A stretch of 64,000 nt of DNA from a candidate division SR1 bacterium (GTDB lineage: Bacteria > Patescibacteriota > Gracilibacteria > Absconditabacterales > Absconditicoccaceae), in assembly GCA_026397475.1 (NCBI GenBank), contig JAPLUT010000007.1, positions 41,522 to 105,521 on the forward strand. Direction: 5' to 3'. The notes under the pieces are model-generated. The model was not told where the DNA came from. It saw only the letters and a list, made by a program, of their open reading frames with translations, and did no database searches. How positions within the stretch are numbered: position 1 is the first letter of the stretch; the number at the start of each line of letters is the position of its first letter. The translations under genes were made by a program, and so were the position numbers. This document shows positions 36,072 through 46,460 of the stretch, piece after piece.

Positions 36072-36145
36072 TCGGGGATGCGGGACTCGAACTCGCGGCC
36101 TCTTGGTCCCAAACCAAGCGCTCTAGCCATCTGAGCTAATCCCCG
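36072..36145 (-). tRNA. tRNA-Pro (anticodon TGG)
   Basis: Full cloverleaf on the minus strand: acceptor CGGGGAT/ATCCCCG, D-stem GCTC/GAGC, anticodon stem CTTGG/CCAAG with loop TTTGGGA (TGG), T-loop TTCGAGT. One A-C mismatch in the T-stem. The 3' CCA is not encoded. Confidence 0.93.
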
Positions 36146-36317
36146 GCTAGACTTGAATTGAATGGACCTTATTAATAACAAACTTCTCTGGCAGATTACA
36201 GTAATGATAAAACAAAATACTATGCTTTGTCATAACCCTCAGGCCTGTCCGATTCCTATCGGACCGCTCTAGCCATCTGAGCTAATCCCCGGCTAGACTT
36301 GAATTGAATGGACCTTA
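36119..36317 (-). repeat. 53-bp direct repeat of the tRNA-Pro 5' half and leader
   Basis: 36119-36171 (5' part of tRNA-Pro plus 26 bp of leader) is repeated without mismatch at 36265-36317. The extra copy has no 3' half; it is joined instead to a perfect hairpin GTCCGAT/ATCGGAC at 36247-36264. Confidence 0.85.
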
Positions 36318-36366
36318 CTAAACTACAAATTTAAAATTCTAAATTCTGAATTTTAAATTCTTTTAA

Positions 36367-36546
<180 letters not shown>

Positions 36547-36600
36547 CGAACTACGTTTTAAAATTGTAAATTCTAAATTATAAATTTTAAATTGTTTGAA

Positions 36601-36677
36601 TGGTGGGCATGGGAGGACTCGAACCTCCGACCTCGTCCTTATCAGAGACGCGCTCTAACCAGCTGAGCTACATGCCC
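36601..36677 (-). tRNA. tRNA-Ile (anticodon GAT)
   Basis: Acceptor GGGCATG/CATGCCC, D-stem GCTC/GAGC, anticodon stem CGTCT/GGACG with loop CTGATAA (GAT), T-arm GGAGG-TTCGAGT-CCTCC, encoded CCA. First of the three-tRNA cluster on the minus strand. Confidence 0.94.
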
Positions 36678-36887
36678 TTATCTTTGATTACAATTCTGAA
36701 GTCTGAATTTTGAATTCTGAATTAATTTAAGAATACGAAAAAAAGAAATCTGGTTGACTGTATAACAATATCATTATCAATTTCAAGGAAAAAAAATAAG
36801 AAGTTCATTTCTCATGCCAGAAAAAATTACTTGTTTCAAAAAAAGAAATAGGTAAAAACATTTTTGAATCTTATTTTCTGAAAAAAC

Positions 36888-38504
36888 ATGAAACATTTTT
36901 GAATCACAAAAACAAAGACAAAAAGCTGGAAAGAATATATTAAATACATAAACGGAACATTCCTTATTATTATAGTAATATGTTTCATATTTTTCACCTT
37001 CCTTGCAAAAGTGAGTTGAATGTTGTTCAAGAATAAAGTTGATGTTTTTAAAGAAGACTTAGGACAGATAGCATTTTATTCTTGGGCCTTTGATAAAGAT
37101 CTTTCGAACTTTCTCCTCACCTTAGATAACATAATAAAAAGTTATGACAAAGGAGAAAACATATTCATCACGAAAGAAAAAGAAATTAATTTCTGTCGAG
37201 ACTACATAGAAGAAAATAAGGAATATCTCAAAAAAGTATGATTTGCAAACTACGATAAACTCATAAATTTTTTTTCTGACTTGAGAGGATATCAAAAAGA
37301 ATTTTTTGAATTATTAGGAAAGAATCAATCATTTAATTATCTGGTCATTCTACAAAATACGAACGAAAAAAGACCTAATGGAGGATTTTTTGGATCCTTC
37401 GCATTCATCAAAGTAAGCCAAGGACATATTAAAACATTGGAAATAATAGATTCTTACTATCCAGATTTCATAGCGTACAGAACTCGTATTATGGCTCCTG
37501 AGTGGACAGCACCATTTCTTCCTGATCGCAAAATAGGATTTATAGCGGGAAATAAATTTTGATTTAGTGATATCGACGGGAAAAATCTAAAAGACTTGTA
37601 TGAGCTCATGTTTAATAAAACATTTGATATGGCTAAGGTCCAACAAACAATGCAGCCCGACCTTTACAACAAGTTATTATATCAAAATATCAAGTGAGTA
37701 ATATTCATAAGATCAGACCTATTAGAAAGCTTTTTTACAAGCTTTAAACAAAAAGTACAAGAACGACAATTTCTTAACGCATCAGTAGATATTATTAGAA
37801 AGGAGGTCCGTGGAAATAAAAAAGAAATGTACATCAAGGAGATAAAACAATATTTTGATAATCAGAAATCTAATATTATAAAAAATGTTATCAATAGATT
37901 TGATGAGATAGCAAACAAGCAATACCTCACAATCTATCTATCTAATGTTTCTACAGGGCTCAACGCAGTACTCAATAAGAACAATCTAACGAATACTTTT
38001 GATCCAAATCATATATATTTCTGGGACACTAATGTCAGTTATAATAAAATCGACGGATTCATTACCAAACACATCCAAATCAACGATGAGCAGGGAATGA
38101 TACAAAAAGATAGCAAAAGCGACATTATAGACATTCATGATTTGAAAAATGGAAAATATACTATCAACATTTATTATAAATTCGTAATTCCAGAATACTA
38201 TCCGACACTCATAAAAGACTTTGAAAAGAAATATGAAATCAAGATTACAGATAGAGAAATGGCAATTCTAGGACTAAAATCAGGAATGTACGATGAACCA
38301 TGACAATGAAAAGTAAGGAAGCGGCGGGAAACCAAAGCAACCGTATATTTGCCTCAATATATCAAAATTACTAATGTAACAGGAGATATTTATTATCAAA
38401 CGGCATTTACCCCTCCCTTTGCAAACGGGTTATTTTATCAAATGGGGAGTATAGAGAACAATACTACGAGAAGTATAAAAATTAATATAGAAGTGAAGAA
38501 ATAG
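36888..38504 (+). CDS. DUF4012-family membrane protein (538 aa)
   Basis: One transmembrane helix (about residues 22-43) then a large extracytoplasmic region. LVILQNTNEKRPNGGFFGSF near residue 160 is the DUF4012 signature, followed by the matching FIKV strand and IIDSYYPDF. The start at 36888 is chosen because it includes the membrane anchor (MKHFGITKT). TGA glycines occur at several places, including KVGF and NKFGF. The family is widespread in CPR and other bacteria, often near cell-surface polysaccharide genes; its activity is unknown. Confidence 0.88.
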
Positions 38505-38546
38505 CATACTATATATAGATTGCCAACAAAGAGAAGCAAACATAGC

Positions 38547-38575
38547 AAAAAAGCCAGAATATTTTGGCTTTTTTT
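38547..38575 (+). terminator. Rho-independent terminator after the DUF4012 gene
   Basis: AAAAAAGCCA pairs with TGGCTTTTTT around GAATATTT; T-run on the + strand and A-run before the stem, so it may work in both directions. Confidence 0.85.
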
Positions 38576-38623
38576 GTTAATAAAGAATACAATTAATATA
38601 AGCTTTTATATTATAGATGCGCG

Positions 38624-39883
38624 ATGCCATCAATCAATAAACTAGACACCAATTATGGAGCAACACAAGGAGAAAAAGACTATGTCAAAGAGACGCTTGA
38701 AAAAGAGTCTGTAAAAGAACTTTTTAAGAAAGAAATTGATAATTTAAGTACGAAAATAATAAGGAACTTTCATTCCGATAATTATGTATCTTTTGAGGTA
38801 CATAAAAAATTTGAGAACGAAAAACAATCCATGAACACAATTCTCAAAGCGGATCCAGACATGGAAAAGAAGTACGAAACCGCATTAGCAAAAAACACAA
38901 AAAGACCAGGGTTTAGTAAAGGGATATTGCTCGTTCAAGCTATAGCCATCAAATGTATAAACAAAATCAATGCATGAGAATCAGTAGAAAACAAACTCAC
39001 AAGCCGAAACGGAACAGCATTCAAATCTCAAGCAATAGACGGAATATTAGGACCCAATACCTTTTACGTCTTAGCTTCCATAGCTAAAGAAAAAAAAATA
39101 TCATTTAATGGAATGATAGACAAACGCCTCTTAAGTGAAATGATTAAAATATGTGGAGAACCTGGAAAAAATACAGACACTAAAAAAGATGTTCCCGCAA
39201 ATACAGAAGCAAAAAAAGAAACTTCATCCACAATCATTCAACCCAAGATTGAAGATAAGAAAGAAAGAACTCCAGCAATCATTGAGCCTAAAGCTGAGCC
39301 TAAAAAAGAGATAGCCCCAACGGTAATTGAACCAAAAAAAAATCCCACGCCACTAGTAATTGAACCCAAAAATGAGCCTAAAAAAGACACCATTCCCGTA
39401 GTAAATGAACCTAAAAAAGAGGTAATTCCAGTAGTCATTGAGCCTAAAGTTGAGCCTAAAAAAGAGATGCCAATACCTAAACCCATAGAAAAATCTAATA
39501 TTGACGCAATTAGCGAAAAAGAAAACACAGACTTCTTAAAATATAAAATGATTTTGATGCGTCTTAAGTTAAAAATGAACAAAAAGAAAGCCTATTTTGA
39601 ATATAGCACGTATGATAATGCTCAAGCAGAAATATCAAAAGATCAGCAAAGAAAATTTTTTAGTATATACAAAGACTCAAATAAAACAGAAAAACTTATG
39701 GATATCGGATTTTTTTCAGCGGGAGAGAACAAATGAAAGGTATATGTAGGATTGGATGATTATATTCATGGAAAATCAGAAAAAATTCAAGATCTGGACC
39801 TAGATAATATTGTAGATAAACGAGATGAGATAATTGAGGCAATGAAAGTATGAAAATCTAATTCCATAGCGCTTCAACCATAA
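38624..39883 (+). CDS. Proline-rich protein with PG-binding-like domain (419 aa)
   Basis: Helical N-terminal part (to about 110), then KSQAIDGILGPNTFYVLASI near residue 140, which has the DGxxGPxT core of peptidoglycan-binding domain type 1. From about 190 to 290 there are repeated IEPKxEPKKE units (Pro/Lys/Glu), typical of wall-spanning or extended linkers. A C-terminal domain of about 130 residues follows. No signal peptide is obvious. Possibly a structural link to the cell wall; inferred from the domain resemblance only. Confidence 0.75.
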
Positions 39884-39920
39884 ATATAACCAAGGGAAAC
39901 ACCAATGGGGAAGCCCTTTT

Positions 39921-40020
39921 AAAATTTGATTTATCAAATTTCATAGATAGTGTAAAAAAGTCCTTCAAAATTTGATTTATCAAATTTCATAGATAGTGTA
40001 AAAAAGTCCTTCAAAATTTG
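39921..40020 (+). repeat. 46-bp tandem repeat (2.2 copies)
   Basis: Unit starts AAAATTTGATTTATCAAATT and repeats exactly at 39967 and partly at 40013. Each unit holds the perfect palindrome AATTTGAT-TT-ATCAAATT and ends TAGTGTAAAAAAGTCCTTC. The third partial copy runs into the -35 box of the next promoter. Confidence 0.9.
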
Positions 40021-40045
40021 ACAGGAAAAAAATTCTGAGTATAAT
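40018..40045 (+). promoter_or_regulatory. Consensus promoter for the 40143 gene
   Basis: TTGACA (40018-40023), 16 bp spacer, TATAAT (40040-40045): a perfect match to both boxes. The leader is about 90 nt and repeats AATTAAGACAAG twice (40043 and 40111), followed by the small hairpin AAGATTT/AAATCTT. Confidence 0.85.
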
Positions 40046-40142
40046 TAAGACAAGATATAAACACCTTAAGTTTATATGAAGTCGAAATTATGCAAGGGCG
40101 CAATTAAGACAAGAAAGATTTTAAATCTTTATAAACAACAAA

Positions 40143-40982
40143 ATGGCTAATAATCTAGAAAAAAATTACTTACAAAAAGCAGCAGCAAAACTTAAATCAC
40201 AAGCAGGTAAAATAGCTGGAGCTCTTGCTATAGCAGCAGTACTTGGTGTTGCTACACCATCATTTTCACAAACAATTGAAAAGAAAAAGTGATACGAAAA
40301 AGTTGAAAAGACAGCAGATGCTGCACAAGAAAATATCTGAAAAGAGATGGCAAAATTTATTTTCGGAGGAGGAATAGAAAGAGAACTCCAAATAGAGATA
40401 GAGAAACAAAACAGCAAACATGCTAAAAACAAATGAGATTATACACTTTTCAAAGACAAAAACGTACAAGACAATGATGCAGAAGACCGCATTAGTTCAA
40501 AAAAAGACATGGAAGATAAATTAAGAAAAAGAATTGACTCTATGGCTACAAACGATGTAAGCGAATACTATCTTGCATTCCAAAAATTTCAAAAAAGCGG
40601 AATCAATCTTTTAGGGCATAAAAAAGGAAAAGGATGAGCAGGATGGGCATTACTTCCATTCACTGCAAATCAAGATATGGCAGAAGATATAAAGGAAGGA
40701 TTTAAAAAAGATGGAATCAAACTTCCTTATAGCAAAGGTCAATTAGAATCAACATTGGAATGATTTGCAGAAATCTACAAAAAATGACTTACTTCACGAC
40801 AAAAGACAGCATTGGAAAATAGAAAAAAATTAACACCAGAAGAATACGAATCAGCAAATTTACTAAGTCTAGAAGAAGCTAGATTAAAGATAGTAGAAGA
40901 CCTCTACAAGAAATATGGACAAACAATCGTAGAAAGAATGTTCAATCAATTCTATGGTCTCGATAAAAAAACAAAAAAATAA
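40143..40982 (+). CDS. Probable exported protein, unknown function (279 aa)
   Basis: After a 20-residue basic N-terminus comes a hydrophobic stretch (KIAGALAIAAVLGVATPSFSQ) that looks like a long Sec signal with cleavage near SFSQ. The mature part is highly charged and helical with many TGA glycines (KKGYEK, NIGKEM, NKGDYT, KGGAGWAL). It has its own perfect promoter and a strong terminator, so it may be highly expressed. No family recognised. Confidence 0.8.
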
Positions 40983-40998
40983 TTTCAAGCAAAAAAAC

Positions 40999-41034
40999 AA
41001 AGAAAAGCAACCAAATTAAAGGTTGCTTTTCTTT
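40999..41034 (+). terminator. Strong rho-independent terminator
   Basis: 14-bp perfect stem AAAGAAAAGCAACC/GGTTGCTTTTCTTT with an 8-nt loop; symmetric, so able to act on both strands. Confidence 0.9.
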
Positions 41035-41137
41035 AGTTTAAAAAACCAAAAAGAACATACAACTTAAAATAGTGTTGACTTATAAGAATATATAAGTAAA
41101 AGTACGAATACTAAACAAAATAAAAAAACCAAAAAAT

Positions 41138-41647
41138 ATGAAAAAATTTATTGCAGTGATGCTATTTGTAAGCATCGGAATAAGCAACACTTTCGGACAG
41201 GAGAAAAGTAAGACAATCTCCAGACTGTGCGAAGCACAGTTGAGGACATACGAACAAATATTTTATAAAGAATTTAACCGAAGCGAAACGGTTGATTTCG
41301 ATAAAATGTTTAAGGATACGATATCCTTACGTGTGGCAGAATGCCTTAGCTTGGATCTTGCTCTCTGGGGAAAACAGGTGGAAGCGAACGTTCAAAAAGG
41401 AAGGTTCAGACCTTACCGTTTATCGTTCGATAAACCGAGCAATAAAAATTATAAAGTTTCATTCAAAGCAAAAAGAAGCTATAAGAAAGGCTTCGGAAAT
41501 GCTAAAAAAGACTTTATCAATGCTCGCAAGAGCAAAACCCTGGAACAAGTTGCGTTCGATGAAAGGTACTTGCTAAAGTACTGCAATGAAACGATTGAAT
41601 GTTTCATAAAGCAGAAAGAAAAAAACCTAAAAAAAATAGCTAAATAA
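41138..41647 (+). CDS. Secreted protein, unknown function (169 aa)
   Basis: Signal peptide MKKFIAVMLFVSIGIS with cleavage near TFG-QEK, a form common in Bacteroidota. The mature protein is basic and helical, with cysteines in LCEAQ, ECLSL, YCNE and ECFIK. All six glycines are GGN and codon use is more mixed than in neighbours, hinting at acquisition from a standard-code donor. A TTGACT box lies at 41075. Own terminator at 41674. No family recognised. Confidence 0.75.
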   Translation: MKKFIAVMLFVSIGISNTFGQEKSKTISRLCEAQLRTYEQIFYKEFNRSETVDFDKMFKDTISLRVAECLSLDLALWGKQVEANVQKGRFRPYRLSFDKPSNKNYKVSFKAKRSYKKGFGNAKKDFINARKSKTLEQVAFDERYLLKYCNETIECFIKQKEKNLKKIAK

Positions 41648-41673
41648 GCTAAAATGAACAAAAGAATTTCTCG

Positions 41674-41700
41674 GCGACCGTTATTACGGTTGCTTTTTTT
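41674..41700 (+). terminator. Rho-independent terminator
   Basis: GCGACCGT/ACGGTTGC stem (one G-T pair), loop TATT, followed by eight or more T. Confidence 0.85.
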
Positions 41701-41747
41701 TATAAAAAATATAGACTTACACACGTGTTTATTCAGCCTATCAAACA

Positions 41748-42335
41748 ATGAAAGTCAAAATTCCTACCATCAACCGCCAAAAAAATCAGTGAAACGCAAT
41801 TTTTTTGGATGATTGAAGTATAGCGACGACTTGTCCTTCGTCCCTCAGGATAAAAGAAAATTTAAGCACAAACGAAGTGAGGTGATTAAAAATTTCGAAA
41901 GCAGTCGTGTGCATCACCACAAACGCGCTCTGCGTTGATGCTTCCTGTACAGGAAACCCATGAGCAATGGAATACAGAGCAGTTGATCTCAAGGCATGGA
42001 AAGAAGTTTTTCGTTCTCCTGTGTATTCAATGGGAACAAACAATTTGGGCGAATTTTTAGCAATCTACGACGCTATCAGATACATTGAAAAACTAGAAAA
42101 GAAAAAAAGTAAAAATAAGTACGAATGTATTTTTTCAGACTCAGAAACAGCAATCGCACGGATGAAATCAAAAAAAATAAAGACAACGTTAAAATATACA
42201 GAAGAAACAAAAGAACTGCTCACAAAAGTTCAAGAGGCAGTTACACGGATCAAGACCCACGATTTCAAAATCCCTATCCGCAAACGAGAAACAGAAATAC
42301 GAGGAGAAATCCCAGCAGACTTTGACAGAAAATAA
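41748..42335 (+). CDS. Ribonuclease H, YpdQ-like (195 aa)
   Basis: Degrades RNA in RNA-DNA hybrids. An N-terminal part of about 60 residues (NAIFLDDGSIATT ... KAVVCITTNA) leads to the catalytic core: VDASCTGNPGAMEYRAVDL (first Asp; the last G is TGA), TNNLGEFLAIYDAI (Glu), IFSDSETAIA (second Asp) and the end GEIPADFDRK (last acidic residue). Order and spacing match RNase HI of the YpdQ-like group. Starting at the later ATG (41967) would lose the first catalytic Asp, so the longer form is chosen. Confidence 0.85.
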
Positions 42336-42377
42336 ATCTCTAAAAACATAAAAGGAGCAAAAAATAAGGGAGCAAAA

Positions 42378-42416
42378 AAACAACCTGCTCCTTGAAACCT
42401 GTTCCCTGTAAATTTT
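42378..42416. repeat. CAACCTG / CCTGTTCCCTG intergenic word
   Basis: CAACCTGCTCCTTGAAACCTGTTCCCTGTA-like stretch; shares CCTGTTCCCTG with the cluster at 18706-18795. Confidence 0.4.
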
Positions 42417-42432
42417 ACATAACGCCAATACT

Positions 42433-44622
42433 ATGCAACTACAAAACAAATATAAATATATCTGACTCGATTTTGAAACGACAGGACTCGATGTAAGCAA
42501 AGATGAGCCGATTCAAATAGGGATCATAGAGCTTGATGAAAATGGAAAAATCATAGCCGAATATCAATCGCTTATCAAGCCCGACAAAAAAACGAATGAG
42601 CTAAAACAAATTGTGTGATTTATTACGGGGCTCTCAATTAGCGAGCTGGAAACTGCTCCGACAAGAGAAGAGATTTTGTGAAATATTGAAAATTTCTTCT
42701 GAGAAAATACGATAATCATCTGACACAATATCAAATTTGATCTCGATTTTTTAAACAAATACTTTCCTACACTTAACTACAAAACATCAATCGACACCTT
42801 CTCTCTTGCACAAACAATAATACATTATGCCCCAAGTTATGCGCTAGAAGTTCTCATAGAAAACCTCAAAGCAGAAAAAGTATTCAACACTATATTTAGC
42901 GATGAAGATCATGGTAACGAAAAAGCGCATGATGCTTTTTTTGATACAAAAAACAGCCTTAAACTATTTCTCTATTTCGTTCAGCACGTATACACATTGA
43001 TCGAACTCTATCCAAATCTTTTCCATATTATTGAACAGACAGAGGGCATTTGGAGCGACATACTGGATCTAACGACATATCAAGATACACCAACGAGCAA
43101 AATAGCTTTTCCCGCACTAGAAAAAATAATGCCAAACAATACCAGCATGTCGAAGACAACAGAAGAAATAAATACCGACAATCTAGAAAATCAAAAAAAA
43201 TATTACATCGGAAACATTCCTATCAAAGAGTTTCTAACGAATTTAGCATCAAATAAAAACATCATCCTCGCATTTCAAAATATCCAAAAACTCGATATTG
43301 CAAAAGCGGTGCTCAATGATCTGTGAGTCAAGAATATCGGTTTCACGAAAGAAGATCAAACCATTAATCAAGAACAGTTTCAAAAGTTTTTGAACAAATG
43401 ATCTTTTATTGAAGAAGAAACTTTGTTTATCATCAAATATCTTTCACATCTCAAGAGATGACTTTGAATTTTAAATTTAAATAATCAATCTGATTACAGA
43501 ATTTATTATTATATCAAAGACACCAGAAATCTGCTAAAATATCCTATTGTATTGACTACACATCATGGACTCTTCGCAGCAATGCAGGACAATGAAGATA
43601 TGTATAAGGACTATGACATATGTTTTTTTGACACGGAACAACGATACAAAAGCTACAATTTTTTTCTTTCTAGTCCCTGCGATCTCTACTATACTTTAAA
43701 TATCCTAGAATCTTTCGTTTATCAGCAAAAAGTAGATAATCAAGTACTGTGAATAAAAAATCAGTTCAATGAATTAGAGGAATTCGTAAATACCTTTCAA
43801 ATATTTATATGAATTTTATTTAATGAAAGTAAGAAATTATTCATAAAAACAGAGGCGACTATGGTACAACACGACCCTATTCGAGAACATAGCGATTTCC
43901 ACCAAAGCAATCTTGTGCGAAAACAACTTATGGAGAAAAAGTGAAACGGAGTGGAATCCCGCAAGGCGGGAGAAGGATTGCAAAAAACACTCTCTCCAGA
44001 AAATTATGCAATCATAGAAAAACATTTTGCTCATATCTATAAGGTTTTTGACAGCGTATTAAATGTATTCAAAAAAATGTACGGCAGCAGTGACTTCTAT
44101 TTCACCTATGGAGAAGCACAAAAATTTACTGACTGGAAAGAATTCACAGACATATTCAAAAACAAAGTAATTTTCTTCTCCAACACGAATAAACAAGGAC
44201 TGCATATTAAGCCAGCATCTGCTGAGCCTTTGCCGGGATCGCAAAACATAAAAGTTATTCCTCCCATCGTAGATAAGCTAGTAAATTACATCGTCGATGA
44301 AGTAAACAAATCACCAGAAGAAATCTCTTATTTCATCTTTTCACCCAAAAAAGACGAATCTAAAAAAATATTTGAAGATTTGTGTAAAAACAATATAAAC
44401 AAGCAAGCGTTGTTACTCGTAGAAAATATTACGGGCGGTATCGGCAAAAATATCTTCAAGGCAAAGCAAACAAAAAACAAAATAATAATATGATGATACA
44501 ATTTTATTTTGTTCCTGTATGCCAACAAAGTTCCGCTCAAAGAAATCATCCTCTTCAACGCAAGAGGCCCAAGCGAACAGAATATCTTGGATGACATTAA
44601 ACGGTACAATATTTACAACTAA
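42433..44622 (+). CDS. DnaQ-type 3'-5' exonuclease fused to a large C-terminal region (729 aa)
   Basis: Residues 1-185 form a DEDD exonuclease: LDFETTGLD (Exo I, preceded by TGA-Gly), IIIGHNIKFDLDFL (Exo II, G is TGA) and NEKAHDAFFDTKNSL (Exo III, His-x4-Asp type). The rest, about 540 residues, has IVLTTHHGLFAAM near 372 and a final ILFNARGPSEQNILDDI, reminiscent of DinG-type exonuclease-helicase fusions, but no clear Walker A motif is visible. A degenerate DinG-like partner is one reading; a lineage-specific domain is another. A GC-rich palindrome CCCGC/GCGGG lies within the coding sequence at 43962. Confidence 0.75.
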
Positions 44623-44626
44623 AATC

Positions 44627-44953
44627 ATGCTAAAAGAATATGAAAAATATGAAACTATAGGTGGCAAAAAAGTACACACTTATGAAAAAATAGAATTTAA
44701 TAAGATGTCATATCAGTATTGATATGAAATACTTAAGATATTATGAGAGACAAACAAATGACATGAATATGAACAACAAGAAGAAATTCTGAAAAAAGAA
44801 TCTGTCCTAAGCGGACTTACAGACGATCTTTTGATGCCAAGTTGATATCGACATGTAAAAACTGGAAAATGTTTATGAGGAAATGGTCCAAGCCTCAGGG
44901 GGAAACAACGAGAGAACTACTTAGCAAACTATGACATAAAAATTCAAGAATAA
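44627..44953 (+). CDS. Hypothetical protein (108 aa)
   Basis: Starts 4 bp after the exonuclease gene (MLKEYEKYETIGGKK) and ends in TAA; the second half is visible only with TGA as glycine (SYQYGYEIL, MPSGYRH, LGGNGPSLRGK). Highly charged, no signal peptide. Probably cotranscribed with the exonuclease. No family recognised. Confidence 0.65.
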
Positions 44954-44990
44954 ACAAAAAAATATTTCTTTATTTTTTCAAAACAAATCC

Positions 44991-45227
44991 ATGGGTACTA
45001 AAGCAAATATGAAATTTGAAAGATTGCTTGGTAATGTATGAGCAGAATCTAGACATACAGCAAATATTCTCGCAGACGGATACGCATCAGCAAATCGCCA
45101 AAGAAATATTCAAAACCAAGCAGCAGAAGAGATTGAAGGCACGCTAATAGGAACGTTTACCTATGATTTTAAAAATGGGACAGAAAAATTTGTCAGAGCA
45201 GATGAGAAAACAGAAATAAAAAAATAA
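44991..45227 (+). CDS. Hypothetical protein (78 aa)
   Basis: MGTKANMKFERLLGNVGAESRH...; one TGA glycine; ends in TAA. A charged, probably cytoplasmic protein in a run of closely spaced + genes. The start is preceded by an AT-rich leader without a Shine-Dalgarno motif. No family recognised. Confidence 0.6.
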
Positions 45228-45260
45228 TTAATAAGTATTTTATTTTTTCTAAAACAACGA

Positions 45261-45446
45261 ATGACAACAATGAAAGAATTAAATATGATTATGAAAGAAA
45301 ATGATAGGAGAGAGACAACACGAAACCCAAATCAAACTATTATCATAGATGAAGCGAATGCAACACTTCTAGGAGTAATTAAAGATGATTTCAAAAACAA
45401 TAAAGAGATATTCATTCCTGCAAAAAAAACATGAAAGAAAAAGTAA
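45261..45446 (+). CDS. Hypothetical protein (61 aa)
   Basis: MTTMKELNMIMKEND...IIIDEANATLLGVI...TGKKK. The last glycine is TGA. The end overlaps the metalloprotease start by 16 bp in another frame, which suggests translational coupling. No family recognised. Confidence 0.55.
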
Positions 45447-46339
45447 AAATAACTATCAAGTTCCTAGTTGTAGTAATGGTATTCTATGCCTTCCTAATAT
45501 ACAATATTTTTAATATAGGAGAAAAACTAGTTCCAATCGAAAAAGATTATGTGAATATAGACATCGCAGAAACTAATCAGGCTGCGAAACCAGATACAAA
45601 TGCTCCACAAGGAACAGGACATTTTGTAGCTTATGACTCAGGGAATCTAGTAGATTTATGTAACAGTATAGGGATATGCGAAAAAATAAATTTCAAAGGA
45701 ACATTCACAGACACAGAGAAATACACCTACATCAGTATCTTTGATAGAGTAATTCAGTTCATTCACAATAATAGCACAGGAAGCAAACAAATCGAAGATG
45801 TTATACACGACATAGAAATCAACAAAGAAAATGGAGATAGAAGATGATATGCAACCCGAGATAGTATTATTTTCAACATAGGATCAGTACAATCTAAAAA
45901 AGAGTTTACAGACCTCTCAAGCCATGAAATGGGGCACGTCACAGACTTATGATATGTACAATGAATCTCACCAAAAAAAGATAAAAATTATACAGAATTT
46001 GGCAAAGTAGTATTTTCTATCGACGACATATCATTATGATTTTATAAGCTTTCTCGAAATAAAGAAACTGTCAGGAAACCTGAAGCAAAGAAAAAAGACT
46101 TCTGTAGTGGATACGGGATGAGCGATCCTTTCGAAGATTTTGCAGAATGCTTCAATCTTTACATAAATCATAATAGTTTTTTCAAACAATCCGCTAAGAT
46201 AAATCCTATACTTAGAAAAAAATACAACATCATTGCGAGCATTTTTAGTGGGAAATACATAGGCGCAAACACGCAAGATCTAGTATACATAAAGACTAAC
46301 ACAAGCCGAAGACCACGAGACACCACGAAGATTAATTAA
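45431..46339 (+). CDS. Membrane-anchored zinc metalloprotease (302 aa)
   Basis: One N-terminal membrane segment (FLVVVMVFYAFLIYNIF), extracytoplasmic body, and the zinc site SSHEMGHVTDLGY with HExxH at residue 165 and downstream glutamates in EDFAECFNLYINH at about 235-239, the gluzincin-like arrangement of His, His and Glu ligands. Substrate unknown. A surface protease next to secreted proteins suits processing of envelope or host proteins, which is inference. TGA glycines flank the active site (TDLGYVQGIS). Confidence 0.8.
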
Positions 46340-46460
46340 CAACTAACAGTAAACAGTTAACAATAAAAAAACTAATTATTAAATATTGATTATAAATTAA
46401 AAGAAAATCCATCGTCGTTAGTTGCTAGTTTTTAGTTTTTAGTTGTTAGTTAATTTAGTT
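46340..46460. repeat. TTAGTTGTTAGTTA inverted-word spacer
   Basis: AACAACTAACAGTAAACAGTTAACA near the 5' end faces GTTAGTTGCTAGTTTTTAGTT and GTTGTTAGTTAA at the 3' end, so the two halves are roughly inverted. A related stretch (TTAGTTATTCACTGTTAG) lies at 48467-48497. Confidence 0.55.

Noticed and set aside
39921..40020. CRISPR array
   Set aside because: Repeats are contiguous with no spacers and there are only about two units; no cas genes nearby.
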